DNA of 49,973 nucleotides. It comes from Lachnospiraceae bacterium (GTDB taxonomy: Bacteria; Bacillota; Clostridia; Lachnospirales; Lachnospiraceae). A model generated the notes under the pieces. It was given only the letters and a program-made list of their open reading frames with translations. It was not told the origin of the DNA and made no database searches. Within the stretch, counting starts at the first letter, position 1, and every line of letters starts with the position of its first letter. The position numbers and the translations under genes are program-made. This document shows positions 9,492 through 18,940 of the stretch, one piece after another. The DNA is taken from positions 1-49,973 of the forward strand of contig JAGPFR010000016.1 of the NCBI GenBank assembly GCA_018056425.1, in the 5' to 3' direction.

Positions 9492-9520
9492 TTGAAATAT
9501 CCCCCTTAAAATAGTATTAT
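9492..9520 (+). promoter_or_regulatory. SigA-type promoter of the trkA-trkH-fruK-ptsI-MATE operon
   Basis: TTGAAA (9492-9497), 17 bases, TATTAT (9515-9520). Predicted start near 9527, giving a leader of about 48 bases ending in CCGGAGG, 4 bases before the ATG of trkA. Confidence 0.7.
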
Positions 9521-9574
9521 ACATCATGTAGTGTTTTGCGCTGTAATAAGTGGCATATATGCTCCGGAGGATAT

Positions 9575-10930
9575 ATGAATATAGTCATTGTCGGATGCGG
9601 CAAGGTAGGTATGGTGATTACCAGGCTGCTGTCCAGCGAAGATCATAATATTACACTCGTTGATGAAGACAGCGAAGCTATTGCTGCCGTCACCAATCAT
9701 TATGATGCGATGGGAATTATCGGAAACGGTGTCAGCTATCAGACCTTGGTGGAAGCGGGCATCAAGGAATGCGATCTTTTTATTGCAGTTACCGATTCGG
9801 ACGAGAAGAATCTTCTGGCATGTCTTATAGCGGGCAGGGCAGGAAGATGCAAAACCATAGCCAGAGTCAGAAATCCCATTTATTCACACGAAATCGACTT
9901 TCTCAAAAGAGAATTCAACCTTGCGATGGTAATCAATCCCGAAGATACCGCCGCAATGGAAATATCCAGAGTATTCCTCTTCCCCCAGGTATTTAAGATC
10001 GATACTTTCTCCAGCGGAAGAGTCGAACTGTTCCACTTCCACGTAACCGAGGAAATGTCTGTTTGCGGGCAGTCTCTTTCGGTACTCAGGGAAGATATAT
10101 TAAAGGGAATAATCGTATGTACCATCAGAAGGGGCAAGGAAGTCATCATCCCCAAAGGTAATTTCTCTTTTGCCGCAGATGATGATGTAAGCATTGCAAC
10201 CACCAGAAAGGATGCTCTTGCTTTCTTTAAAAAACTCGGCGTCGTAAAGGGCAGGGTAAGAAATGCCATGATCGTCGGAGGCGGTACGCTGTCTTATTAT
10301 CTGGCTGAAAGACTTATCAGATCGGGAATAGAAACTACCATCGTAGAGATGGATTACAAGAGATGCGAAGAGCTCTCCGAAGGGCTTCCCGCAGCAAGGA
10401 TTATTCACGGGGACGGAACAAACAGGGATCTGCTCGATCAGGAAGACCTGTCATCGTTCCAGGGGTTTGCTGCACTTACCGGACTCGATGAGGAAAACAT
10501 CCTTCTGTCGCTTTATGCCGGAAAGCATTCCAAGGCAAAGGTTGTTACCAAGATTGGAAGACTCAATTTCGGTTCCGTAATAGATGCACTTAATCTTGAT
10601 ACGATCATTAATCCCTCGGCTATCACCGCGGATTATATAGTTAAGTTTGCACGTTCTCTTTCCACCGATCCATCCAATGATGTGGAATCTCTTTACAAGC
10701 TGGAGGACGGCAAGGCCGAGGCAATCGAGTTTAAGATCAAAGAGGAGTCGGCCGTTACCGGAGTTATGCTCAAAGATCTGAAGATAAGAAATGATGCGAT
10801 CGTTTGCAGTATTTTCAGAAACGGTAAGAATATCATTCCCACAGGTCAGGATCAGCTGATGGTGGGAGACAGAGTGATCATAGTCATGAGTGGCGGAAGG
10901 ATCGCCAATATCAGGGAGATTCTCGAGTAA
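9575..10930 (+). CDS. trkA: Trk potassium uptake system regulatory subunit TrkA
   Basis: A cytoplasmic 451-residue protein with two tandem RCK modules. Each has a Rossmann nucleotide-binding half: VIVGCGKVGM near the N-terminus and MIVGGGTLSYYLAE near residue 230. TrkA_C-type halves follow each (ending FAADDDVSIATT and MVGDRVIIVMSGG). It gates the TrkH channel encoded 2 bases downstream in response to NAD(H) or nucleotides. GGAGG at 9566-9570 fixes the ATG at 9575; an in-frame TTG at 9536 would put the promoter-proximal leader into the protein and is rejected. Confidence 0.93.
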   Translation: MNIVIVGCGKVGMVITRLLSSEDHNITLVDEDSEAIAAVTNHYDAMGIIGNGVSYQTLVEAGIKECDLFIAVTDSDEKNLLACLIAGRAGRCKTIARVRNPIYSHEIDFLKREFNLAMVINPEDTAAMEISRVFLFPQVFKIDTFSSGRVELFHFHVTEEMSVCGQSLSVLREDILKGIIVCTIRRGKEVIIPKGNFSFAADDDVSIATTRKDALAFFKKLGVVKGRVRNAMIVGGGTLSYYLAERLIRSGIETTIVEMDYKRCEELSEGLPAARIIHGDGTNRDLLDQEDLSSFQGFAALTGLDEENILLSLYAGKHSKAKVVTKIGRLNFGSVIDALNLDTIINPSAITADYIVKFARSLSTDPSNDVESLYKLEDGKAEAIEFKIKEESAVTGVMLKDLKIRNDAIVCSIFRNGKNIIPTGQDQLMVGDRVIIVMSGGRIANIREILE

Positions 10931-10932
10931 TC

Positions 10933-12372
10933 ATGAAAAAGAATTCGATAATCCTTTATATCGTGGGAATACTCTTGATATTCGAGAGTGCTTTTTTACT
11001 GCTTCCCATGATGATCTCAATAATATATAAAGACGGAAACTGGATGTGGTATCTTCTGACCGTTTTTATATGTCTGATCTTGGGGATTCCCCTTGCGAGG
11101 ATCAAACCGGGCAAAAATCTTTCCCTAAAAGAAGGATACATTATAGTTGCACTTTGCTGGGTTGTTCTCTCAATCTTCGGAGCAGTTCCTCTTACGCTCA
11201 GCGGAGATATTCCCGATTATATCGATGCTCTTTTTGAGACGGTATCGGGATTTACCACTACCGGAGCGAGTATTCTGCCGGATGTGACGGTTCTCAGCAG
11301 ATCCGGAATGTTCTGGAGAAGCTTCATGCACTGGATCGGCGGTATGGGAGTCTTTATGTTCATGATGGCCGTTCTCCCCATGCTCGGAACTTCCGACATG
11401 AACCTTATGAGAGCGGAGTCCACCGGACCGTCCGTCGAGAGGATCGTTCCTCATGTTCGTGACACCGCAAGACTTATGTACAGTATGTATTTCGGGATCA
11501 CCATAGCCGAGATACTTGCGCTACTTATCTCCGGAATGGATCTGTATTCCTCAGCGTTTCTTACATTCGGAACCGTCGGAACCGGAGGCTTCGGAATGGT
11601 TAACGAATCCTGCGGAACATATTCTTCCGTCCAGCAGATGATAATCGCGGTTTTTATGGCAGCGAGCGGTATCAACTATACTTTTTATTTCTTTATAATA
11701 TCCCGCAAGATCAAAGAAGCCTTCCATATCGAGGAAGTAAAATATTACATTGCGATCCTGTTAACATCAACACTTATCATCGCATTAAATATAAGCCATA
11801 TTTATCAGAGTACCGGAGAATCGCTTAAGCAGGCATTTTTCCAGGTTTCTTCCATAATGACCACAACCGGTTTTTCGACCGCTGATTTCGACAAGTGGCC
11901 GGAATTGTCCAGAACGATACTGATCATGCTGATGATGATCGGAGGATGTTCGGGATCCACCGCAGGAGGAGTCAAGGTATACAGGATAGTCCTTCTTATG
12001 AAGCAGTTTGCCAAGGAACTTTCCGTACTCCGTCATCCCAGGGAGGTTAAGCTTCTGAGAATGGACGGAAATACCGTTAAGGAATCGGTTATCCGCTCCA
12101 CCAATGTATTTATCTCGATCTATTTTGTGATATTCTTCATATCACTTCTGTTTATCAGCATCGAAAACTATGACTTTACTACAGGATTTACCGCGGTTGC
12201 CGCTACGATCAATAATATAGGCCCCGGTCTTTCGCTGGTAGGACCTACGTGCAATTACGGATTTTTCTCTGCATATTCGAAGATAATACTGATCTTTGAC
12301 ATGCTTGCGGGAAGACTTGAGCTTTTCCCAATGCTCCTGTTTTTCAGCATGTTGAAACCAAGGAGGAAATAA
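10933..12372 (+). CDS. trkH: Trk-type potassium transporter, membrane subunit TrkH
   Basis: A 479-residue membrane protein of the Trk/Ktr/HKT superfamily with the four pseudo-repeats expected of the family. Selectivity-filter-like sequences are visible, including VSGFTTTGASIL in the first P-loop, FGTVGTGGFGM in the second, MTTTGFSTAD in the third and IGPGLSLVG in the fourth. The MHWIGGMGVFMF segment after the first filter is also characteristic. It pairs with TrkA for K+ uptake. The start codon lies 2 bases after the trkA stop, and the trkA coding end supplies the ribosome site. Confidence 0.94.
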   Translation: MKKNSIILYIVGILLIFESAFLLLPMMISIIYKDGNWMWYLLTVFICLILGIPLARIKPGKNLSLKEGYIIVALCWVVLSIFGAVPLTLSGDIPDYIDALFETVSGFTTTGASILPDVTVLSRSGMFWRSFMHWIGGMGVFMFMMAVLPMLGTSDMNLMRAESTGPSVERIVPHVRDTARLMYSMYFGITIAEILALLISGMDLYSSAFLTFGTVGTGGFGMVNESCGTYSSVQQMIIAVFMAASGINYTFYFFIISRKIKEAFHIEEVKYYIAILLTSTLIIALNISHIYQSTGESLKQAFFQVSSIMTTTGFSTADFDKWPELSRTILIMLMMIGGCSGSTAGGVKVYRIVLLMKQFAKELSVLRHPREVKLLRMDGNTVKESVIRSTNVFISIYFVIFFISLLFISIENYDFTTGFTAVAATINNIGPGLSLVGPTCNYGFFSAYSKIILIFDMLAGRLELFPMLLFFSMLKPRRK

Positions 12373-12373
12373 A

Positions 12374-13309
12374 ATGGTCTACACTGTCACACTCAACCCG
12401 TCCCTTGACTATGTAATGTATCCCAGTGCTTATCTCAAAAAGGGCGGAACAAACAGATCCGACAGAGAAGAACTTCGTGCGGGCGGAAAGGGTATCAATG
12501 TCTCGGTTGTTCTTAAGAATCTTGATGTTCCCACAAGAGCACTCGGATTTATAGCCGGTGCGACCGGGGATGAAATAGAAGGAACCCTGAGAAGCATCGG
12601 TATCCGTACCGGTTTTATCATGCTCCCCTATAAGAACGGCATCAGCCGTATCAATGTTAAGATCAGAACTCCGTTCGAGGGTGAAGCGGAGCGCGGATAT
12701 GAAGAGACTGAGCTTAATGCGGCAGGACCTTTGGTTGAGGATGAGTCGGTTGATGACCTCTGCGAGAAGATTGAGAAGCTTACCGATGAGGATTACCTTG
12801 TTATCGCGGGAAGCATGCCCACCAAAGCTCCCGGGGATACCCTTGAGAGAATCTTAAAAGCAGTTCCCGAAGGCGTTAAGGTCGTGGTTGATATGACGGG
12901 TGACAGACTTAAGAAAGCGCTTAAATTCAAGCCTTTCCTGATCAAACCCAATCTTGAGGAGCTCTGCCAGGCTTCGGGCAAGGAACTTAAGACCGTTGAA
13001 GAAATAACCGAAGCTGCCGAAAAACTTCACAAAGAAGGTGCTGAGAATGTTATAGTATCTATGGGAGCGGACGGAGCCATTCTTCTGGATAAAAACGGAG
13101 ATGTTCATAAGTGCAAGGCACCTTCCGGCAAACCACTCGGTGCTTTTGGCGCAGGTGATTCGATGACTGCCGGATTTATCAAGGGATACCTGGATGAACA
13201 TGATCCGGGATATGCTCTGAAGCTCGGAGTAGCTGCGGGAAGTGCTGCAGTGTTTGAAGGCAAACTACCTGAGTATGAAGAGATAATGAAGGTGTTTGAT
13301 GAAGTATAA
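12374..13309 (+). CDS. fruK: 1-phosphofructokinase-type PfkB sugar kinase
   Basis: Phosphorylates fructose-1-phosphate (or tagatose-6-phosphate in LacC relatives) with ATP. The 311-residue protein has the PfkB N-terminal pattern TVTLNPSLDYV, the glycine-rich ELRAGGKGINVS, KPNLEEL and the anion-hole/catalytic GAFGAGDS with the base D262. TVTLNPSLD is usual in FruK/LacC. Translation is tightly coupled: 1 base after trkH, and its 3' end overlaps ptsI. No fructose PTS permease or HPr gene is adjacent, which is unusual for fruK. Confidence 0.86.
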   Translation: MVYTVTLNPSLDYVMYPSAYLKKGGTNRSDREELRAGGKGINVSVVLKNLDVPTRALGFIAGATGDEIEGTLRSIGIRTGFIMLPYKNGISRINVKIRTPFEGEAERGYEETELNAAGPLVEDESVDDLCEKIEKLTDEDYLVIAGSMPTKAPGDTLERILKAVPEGVKVVVDMTGDRLKKALKFKPFLIKPNLEELCQASGKELKTVEEITEAAEKLHKEGAENVIVSMGADGAILLDKNGDVHKCKAPSGKPLGAFGAGDSMTAGFIKGYLDEHDPGYALKLGVAAGSAAVFEGKLPEYEEIMKVFDEV

Positions 13310-14990
13310 GGGATTACCCATAAATGAAGGAATCGTAATAGGACGTATCCGTGAGAGGTTTGCGTCAGGCTCCGGCAAGACAAAGCGGGAGAAGGCTGAC
13401 GCGGACTTCGAGAGGATGCGTTTTTTTGATGCTCTTTTGGAATATGAAAGCTCCATGAAAGAAGCTGCTTCCGAGAGCTCCAGCAAGGAGGGAAAGGATA
13501 TCATTTCCGCACAGATAGTGATATCCAGAGACCCGGTTCTGTCCGATGAGGTTTTGGAACTGATAGATTCCGGCATGTTTGCGGATGAAGCGCTTGAGAA
13601 GGCATGCGGAAAATATGCGGATATCCTTAATGCATCGGGCGATGAGACCATCATTGCGAGAAATGAAGATCTCGAAGAAGTAAAAAACGGCATCATGGCA
13701 CTCATGGGCGGCGGTGCAGTTCTTTCTCGGGTTAAGGATTCTGCAGATGACGGAGATGTCATTTTTGCCGACAGGCTTTCCGCTGTACAGATAGTAAGCT
13801 GCAAGGCAGAGAATGTAAAGGCAGTTGTAATGCGCGGCGGAAGCGAGACTTCGCACGCTGCTGTCATCTTAAGATCAATGGGTATCGTTGCCGTTTTCGG
13901 AGTGCCTTATACATCTGATGATGTTTCCGATAATAAGGAATGCATCGTTGACGGTAACAGGGGCATTGTAATAATCGCACCGACTCAGGAAGAAAAGGAC
14001 AGATATTCGGGAAAGACTATTCCCGAAAAGCCGGCTGCCTTCGAAGTAAAAGGTATAGCTGCAGAAACCGCAAAGACCAAAGACGGAACGGAAATTGGAG
14101 TTTTGTGCAATATCAGTTCCGGGGATGTTCCTGCGGAGGCGGCGTATTCCGATGGGGCGGGTCTTGTCAGGACAGAGTTTCTCTTTATGAACGGAGGACT
14201 GAATTATCCCGAGAACGAACAGGAAGAGATCTACGCCAGAATAGCGGATTCTTTTGCGGGAAGGGAGACGGTGATCAGGACCATGGATGTCGGAGGGGAC
14301 AAAGGTCCGGATCAGCTTTTTGAAAGTGAGAGGTTTGCGGACAATCCCGCGCTCGGTCTCAGAGGGATCCGGAGAAGCCTTCTCGATCCTGACGGCTTTA
14401 TGATTCAGATAAGAGCGATCCTTAAGGCTTCAAAGGGCAGGAATATAGATATCATGGTGCCGATGGTAACTTCTTTGTCAGAGGTGATAGAAGCCAGACA
14501 TCTTATAGAAGGCTGCAGATATGAACTTGGAAAAAGAGGGATTTCCTATCGTGACGATATAAAACTCGGTTGCATGATGGAGACACCCGCTTCGGTCATG
14601 TGTGCAAGAGAGCTTGCAAGAGAAGTTGATTTCTTTTCGATAGGAACCAATGATCTGTCCCAGTATATTATGTGTGCGGACAGGGGCAATCCTGCCATGG
14701 CGCGCTACGTCAGCATGTATCAGCCTGCGGTTATCAGAGCGGTAAAACAGATCTGTGATGCTGCACTTAATGCGGGCATTCCCGTTACAGTGTGCGGAGA
14801 GGCGGCATCCGATCCGTGCATGCTTCCTGTATTTTTGGGACTCGGTGTAAAGAACTTAAGCGTATCTCCGTATAAGGTCCTCGATATCAAAAAGGCGGTT
14901 CGCGGACTTACGATGTCCAGCTGCAGAAGTCTTGCTTCGCTTGTGGTTGAAGCCGAAACTGTGGAGAAGATAAAAGAAATTCTTAAATGA
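13299..14990 (+). CDS. ptsI: Phosphoenolpyruvate-protein phosphotransferase, PTS Enzyme I
   Basis: Transfers phosphate from PEP to HPr. The 563-residue protein is full length. Residues 1-20 and ~145-230 form the alpha/beta phosphohistidine subdomain with active-site H186 in GSETSHAAVI. Residues ~25-140 are the helical HPr-binding subdomain. The C-terminal PEP-binding barrel has GLVRTEFLF, TMDVGGDKG, CMMETPASVM, SIGTNDLSQY and the catalytic Cys in VCGEAASDP. The ATG at 13299 lies inside the last codons of fruK (11-base overlap), so translation is coupled. HPr is not in the window. A second, shortened Enzyme I-like gene lies 9 kb downstream, so this may be one of several EI paralogues. Confidence 0.9.
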   Translation: MKYKGLPINEGIVIGRIRERFASGSGKTKREKADADFERMRFFDALLEYESSMKEAASESSSKEGKDIISAQIVISRDPVLSDEVLELIDSGMFADEALEKACGKYADILNASGDETIIARNEDLEEVKNGIMALMGGGAVLSRVKDSADDGDVIFADRLSAVQIVSCKAENVKAVVMRGGSETSHAAVILRSMGIVAVFGVPYTSDDVSDNKECIVDGNRGIVIIAPTQEEKDRYSGKTIPEKPAAFEVKGIAAETAKTKDGTEIGVLCNISSGDVPAEAAYSDGAGLVRTEFLFMNGGLNYPENEQEEIYARIADSFAGRETVIRTMDVGGDKGPDQLFESERFADNPALGLRGIRRSLLDPDGFMIQIRAILKASKGRNIDIMVPMVTSLSEVIEARHLIEGCRYELGKRGISYRDDIKLGCMMETPASVMCARELAREVDFFSIGTNDLSQYIMCADRGNPAMARYVSMYQPAVIRAVKQICDAALNAGIPVTVCGEAASDPCMLPVFLGLGVKNLSVSPYKVLDIKKAVRGLTMSSCRSLASLVVEAETVEKIKEILK

Positions 14991-15006
14991 AGGATGGTCC
15001 GAAAGA

Positions 15007-16428
15007 TTGAAAGAGGACGAAGCCAGACAATATAAAAAGATGATCCTTACGCCTCCCGGAAGACTTGTTTTTACGCTGGCTGTGCCGACTGTAATAAGCA
15101 TGCTGATCACAATGGTGTATAACCTTGCCGATGCGTATTTTGTCGGAAAGATCAATACCAGCGCCAGTGCGGCAATCGGAATAGTAATGAGTGTACAAGC
15201 CGTTTTCCAGGCGTTTGGTTTTATGTTCGGACAGGGAAGCGGCTCGAAGATATCAAGGCTTCTTGCCGCGGGTAAGAAAAACGAGGCGGATAAGACTCTG
15301 ACTATCGGATTCAGCGCATCGCTGATCTCGGGTATTATTCTTACGTTGATGGGATTTGTTTTTCTGGATGCACTCATCAATTCAATGGCAACACCTACGA
15401 TATTCCCCTATGCCAAGACATACGCGACATATGTTCTCGTGTCCGGCCCGGCACTTGCCGTGAGCTGCGTCTTGAACAATGTTCTCAGATATGAAGGCAG
15501 GGCTTTTTTTGCGATGTTCGGACTGGTTTCGGGCGGTCTTCTTAACATTTTGCTTGATCCGATACTTATGTTTAATTGCGGACTCGGGATAAAAGGTGCG
15601 GCAATATCCACGATGGTGTCACAGATCGTAAGTCTGGGGATATTACTGTATATGTTCCTGTCACACAGGGCGATCAGCTCGATAAAACTGTCTTATCTTA
15701 AGCTTCCTCCCGAAGAGATAGTTGCCAAAGTATTCGAGATAATAAAAACCGGATTTCCTTCTCTTCTCAGACAGCTGTGCGCAACGTTTTCGACAATGGT
15801 GCTTAATGCCTGCTCCAAACCGTATGGCGATGCGGCGATCGCTGCCATGACCATAGACGGAAGAGTTCTTATGTTTATCGGAAGTACCATGATCGGTATC
15901 GGGCAGGGATTCCAGCCCGTATCGGCATTCAATTACGGATCCGGAAAATACATGAGAGTCAGGGAAGCGTGTCTTGCGACATGGAGAGCCGGAACGGTTT
16001 TGATGACCGTTCTTGCAACTTTCGGTTTTGTTTTTTCCGAGGATATCATCAGAATATTCAGGGATGACGATATGGTTGTTTATTACGGCATACCCGCACT
16101 TCGCTTCATGTGTATTGCCGCTGTTGTTCAGCCGGTATCCGTTGTCGGAAATATGCTCTTTCAGAGCATAGGAGAAGCCAAAAAGGCATCAATACTTTCC
16201 ATGTTAAGATCCGGCCTGTGCTATATTCCGCTTCTGATCATACTTCCTGTTTTTATGGGATTTTTGGGAATACAGTGTTCGCAGATGTGCGCGGATATTC
16301 TGTCCGCACTTATATCAATACCTTTCCTGCTTAAGTTCTTCTCGAAACTTCCCAAAGAAGACAGGCATACGGAGCAGGATGACAAATATGAAGAGTTTGC
16401 CAAAAAGAGTGAAAGCATCGCATTTTAG
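15007..16428 (+). CDS. MATE family efflux transporter
   Basis: A 473-residue membrane protein with 12 predicted hydrophobic segments in two homologous halves. The first half begins with the PGRLVFTLAVPTVISMLITM and YNLADAYFVGK signatures of NorM/DinF-type Na+- or H+-coupled multidrug exporters. The second half has GIGQGFQPVSAFNYG. It is the last gene of the trk-fruK-ptsI operon and is followed by a strong terminator. The start is a TTG with AAGGA about 12 bases upstream, which is long; the ATG of MILTPPG at 15040 is an alternative. Substrate unknown. Confidence 0.9.
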   Translation: MKEDEARQYKKMILTPPGRLVFTLAVPTVISMLITMVYNLADAYFVGKINTSASAAIGIVMSVQAVFQAFGFMFGQGSGSKISRLLAAGKKNEADKTLTIGFSASLISGIILTLMGFVFLDALINSMATPTIFPYAKTYATYVLVSGPALAVSCVLNNVLRYEGRAFFAMFGLVSGGLLNILLDPILMFNCGLGIKGAAISTMVSQIVSLGILLYMFLSHRAISSIKLSYLKLPPEEIVAKVFEIIKTGFPSLLRQLCATFSTMVLNACSKPYGDAAIAAMTIDGRVLMFIGSTMIGIGQGFQPVSAFNYGSGKYMRVREACLATWRAGTVLMTVLATFGFVFSEDIIRIFRDDDMVVYYGIPALRFMCIAAVVQPVSVVGNMLFQSIGEAKKASILSMLRSGLCYIPLLIILPVFMGFLGIQCSQMCADILSALISIPFLLKFFSKLPKEDRHTEQDDKYEEFAKKSESIAF

Positions 16429-16444
16429 AGCACCTGACGCATGC

Positions 16445-16470
16445 GCGGGACCTTATGGTCCCGCTTTTTT
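16445..16470 (+). terminator. Rho-independent terminator of the trk-MATE operon
   Basis: Perfect 8-bp stem GCGGGACC/GGTCCCGC with the tetraloop TTAT followed directly by six T residues, 16 bases after the MATE stop codon. Confidence 0.93.
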
Positions 16471-16484
16471 AAACTTTCCGCGTA

Positions 16485-16493
16485 TGGTATAAT
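16485..16493 (+). promoter_or_regulatory. Extended -10 promoter upstream of the membrane-protein cluster
   Basis: TGG followed by the perfect TATAAT (16488-16493). The -35 is poor because the spacing places it in the T-run of the preceding terminator. Start expected near 16500; the GGAGGT site for the TTG at 16524 follows. Confidence 0.6.
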
Positions 16494-16523
16494 TATTTGA
16501 TGTGTTTTTGGAGGTTTACCTGA

Positions 16524-17765
16524 TTGAAAAAGAAGCCCGGACGTGACCTTAATGTCACCGATTCAACGAAGATCGTTTATGTGATTTTACTGGCGGCATA
16601 CACATGCCTTCTTTTTGTGCTGTTCAGAAATCAGGCATATCATACGGAGTATCTGGTATACGGATCGGATGTCGACGCATATCTTCAGGAGATGCAGGGC
16701 ATAGACAGCGGATTTGATTTCCCGTATCCCATATATTTCATGCTCGGTAAATTCTTTGCTTTGTTCTGTGATGTGAGGATGGGGGCTGCGCTTTCCGCGA
16801 CCATATTAAATTCGGTTTCACCGGCTGCACTTTCGTATTTCATGCTTAAAGCTCTGGCTCCTCTTGTATCCGAGAAGAATAAAGACAGAAGAGCAATTGA
16901 ATGGATCATTCTTCTGGCATCATATTCCGTTTTTTTTGTATCCATGCTTTATCCCCCCGAGGGAATATACCTTCCCGGCATATATCTGAAGAATCTCGGA
17001 GTTTACAGCGCAAACCCTTACTATAATCAGACTTATCTTGCCGCAAGAGGATTTGCCATAGTCGCATTTTTCCTTTTTGCTCACATCCTGACTTATTACG
17101 AGGAAAAGGTTGATGTGAGGGAATACATTACCTTCTCAGTCTTTCTGCTCCTTGCTACGCTCACCAAGCCGAGTTTTACATTTGTGCTTGTAAGTGCCGC
17201 TGCGGTCCATATGATCGTAAGGCTCATTATTTCCAAGGGTAAAAAATTCAGGGCATTTATGTGCCTTCTTGCCACGGCGGTTCCTACGTTCATAACACTT
17301 TTGATCCAGTTTGGCGGAGTTTTCGGCGCGGGTTCTCATGCGGGCTCCGAAGGCGGAATAGGATTCGGCATCGGAAAAGCCTGGGGAGTATATACGGATA
17401 ATATTGTCCTTGCGATAATGCTTGCAAATGCATTTCCGGGCGTGATGATGCTTTTGAACTTCAAGAGATTTAAGGATAATAAAGTCTTCCTGCTTTCATG
17501 GGAAGTGATGATGGCGGGATTTTTGGAATTTCTGCTCCTTTATGAGAAAGGAGACAGATTCCAGCATTGTAATTTTGCCTGGGGATATATATACGGAATC
17601 TTTTTCGTATTTGTATCGGGTCTTATGCTTCTTGTCGAAAATACCGTTAAGAAAAAACAGCCCGTATGGCTTCTTGCATTTGAGTGGGCGGTTTATGTCT
17701 GGCATCTCGGATGCGGACTGGCATTTTTTGTAATGTTATACGGCGGAGGATATTTCTATGTCTGA
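16524..17765 (+). CDS. Polytopic membrane protein, member 1 of a tandem paralogous pair
   Basis: A 413-residue protein with roughly 10-11 hydrophobic segments. I do not recognise a named family. Early in the chain it has an acidic extracytoplasmic-type loop (YGSDVDAYLQ) after the first membrane segment, as in GT-C-type glycosyltransferases. It shares with the next gene the order NQTYLAARG, TKPSFTFVLVSAA, EKGDRFQHCNFAWGY and a C-terminal HLGCGLAFFVMLYGG, so the pair arose by duplication. Start is TTG with GGAGGT 8 bases upstream. The last 8 bases overlap the next gene. A role in surface-glycan or lipid-linked sugar transfer is a guess. Confidence 0.8.
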   Translation: MKKKPGRDLNVTDSTKIVYVILLAAYTCLLFVLFRNQAYHTEYLVYGSDVDAYLQEMQGIDSGFDFPYPIYFMLGKFFALFCDVRMGAALSATILNSVSPAALSYFMLKALAPLVSEKNKDRRAIEWIILLASYSVFFVSMLYPPEGIYLPGIYLKNLGVYSANPYYNQTYLAARGFAIVAFFLFAHILTYYEEKVDVREYITFSVFLLLATLTKPSFTFVLVSAAAVHMIVRLIISKGKKFRAFMCLLATAVPTFITLLIQFGGVFGAGSHAGSEGGIGFGIGKAWGVYTDNIVLAIMLANAFPGVMMLLNFKRFKDNKVFLLSWEVMMAGFLEFLLLYEKGDRFQHCNFAWGYIYGIFFVFVSGLMLLVENTVKKKQPVWLLAFEWAVYVWHLGCGLAFFVMLYGGGYFYV

Positions 17766-18936
17766 TAAGAAATCATCCGCAATATTAAAAATAGCTTCGG
17801 CAGCGCTGCTGATCATTTATTCCGCGCTTTGTATCTTTCTGTACTATAAATTTATGGGCTGGACGGAAGGCTCGGTATACGAATCGGATCTTCCCGCTCA
17901 TATCAGCCTTGCGGTTGATGACGGACTGATCTATTCGCTGATCTCGTTTATAATAATCGGCTTACATAAAAGCGGAACGCTTCTTATACTTCCTGTTTTG
18001 CTGGGACTGTTTGCGGCTTTGTCCGTATTCTTTACTGCAGAGCTTTTACTTGAGATTTCGGATAAAAAACTTGATTCCGATCTTGCCATTATCCTTGCAC
18101 TTCTTTTGAACATTGTTATGCCGTGTTATATAAGCGGTCTGTCTGACGGAAGATACATGGGAATGCATGCTTCGTCCATCTGGCATAATTCGACTTACCT
18201 GATGATGAAGTGGCTTGGATTATGGACGATCCTTGTCTATATGGAGATTGAAAAAAACATCTCCAAAAAACTGACATTTAAGTCATATTTATTCTTTACT
18301 CTTATTCTTACGATTACAACTGCAGCAAAACCGAATTTCTTCCTTGCGGTTACACCTGCAATGTTCATATTTCTGGTAGCGGATCTGATCCGTAAGAAAG
18401 CGCCTTTTGGAAGGCTTGCGATGTTCGGTTCTGCTGTCATTCCTTCTTTCGCGGTCATGCTGCTGCAAAACAGGGCGCTGTTTAAAGCGGGAGCCGGCGG
18501 AAACGGAATAATGATCGCGCCCGGAAGAGCTATGTCAGCACACACGGGATATCTGCTCATCGTCAGCATCCTGTCTATTGCATTTCCTCTTATGGTTCTG
18601 CTGCTGCATATAAAGGACCTGTTCAAAAACAGATATCTGCTTTTTGCATGGCTTTGTGCAGGATTCGGATATATGGAGTATTTCCTCTTCAGTGAAAAAG
18701 GCACCAGGGATATGGATGCTAATTTCAGCTGGGGATATGCTTTTACGATCATACTTATATTTGGCATTTCGCTCATCATGTGGATGGACGATATCAGAAA
18801 TATCAGAAACGATAAGAATATCGTCAAAAAAGGCTACGTGGCTGCGTGCGGTATGGTTCTGGCCTATCACACATATTGCGGATTATTGTTTTTCATAAGA
18901 TTGTGCATGGGCGTCTCGTATATGATGTGGGGTTGA
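17758..18936 (+). CDS. Polytopic membrane protein, member 2 of the tandem paralogous pair
   Basis: A 392-residue protein with about 10 hydrophobic segments, homologous along its length to the preceding gene. Shared signposts are the early acidic YESDLPAHI loop, HNSTYLMMKWLGLW, AKPNFFLAVTPA, EKGTRDMDANFSWGY and the terminal YCGLLFFIRLCMG. The conserved Asp-rich first loop and the conserved EKG-x-R and NF-x-WGY segments suggest shared active-site chemistry rather than pure scaffolding. The ATG at 17758 overlaps the preceding stop by 8 bases, so the two are translationally coupled and may form a heteromeric complex. Function unknown. Confidence 0.8.
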   Translation: MSDKKSSAILKIASAALLIIYSALCIFLYYKFMGWTEGSVYESDLPAHISLAVDDGLIYSLISFIIIGLHKSGTLLILPVLLGLFAALSVFFTAELLLEISDKKLDSDLAIILALLLNIVMPCYISGLSDGRYMGMHASSIWHNSTYLMMKWLGLWTILVYMEIEKNISKKLTFKSYLFFTLILTITTAAKPNFFLAVTPAMFIFLVADLIRKKAPFGRLAMFGSAVIPSFAVMLLQNRALFKAGAGGNGIMIAPGRAMSAHTGYLLIVSILSIAFPLMVLLLHIKDLFKNRYLLFAWLCAGFGYMEYFLFSEKGTRDMDANFSWGYAFTIILIFGISLIMWMDDIRNIRNDKNIVKKGYVAACGMVLAYHTYCGLLFFIRLCMGVSYMMWG

Positions 18937-18940
18937 CGGT

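Noticed and set aside
9536-9574. TTG start 13 codons upstream of trkA
   Set aside because: It lies only about 9 bases after the predicted transcription start with no ribosome site, while the ATG at 9575 has GGAGG and begins the conserved nucleotide-binding strand.
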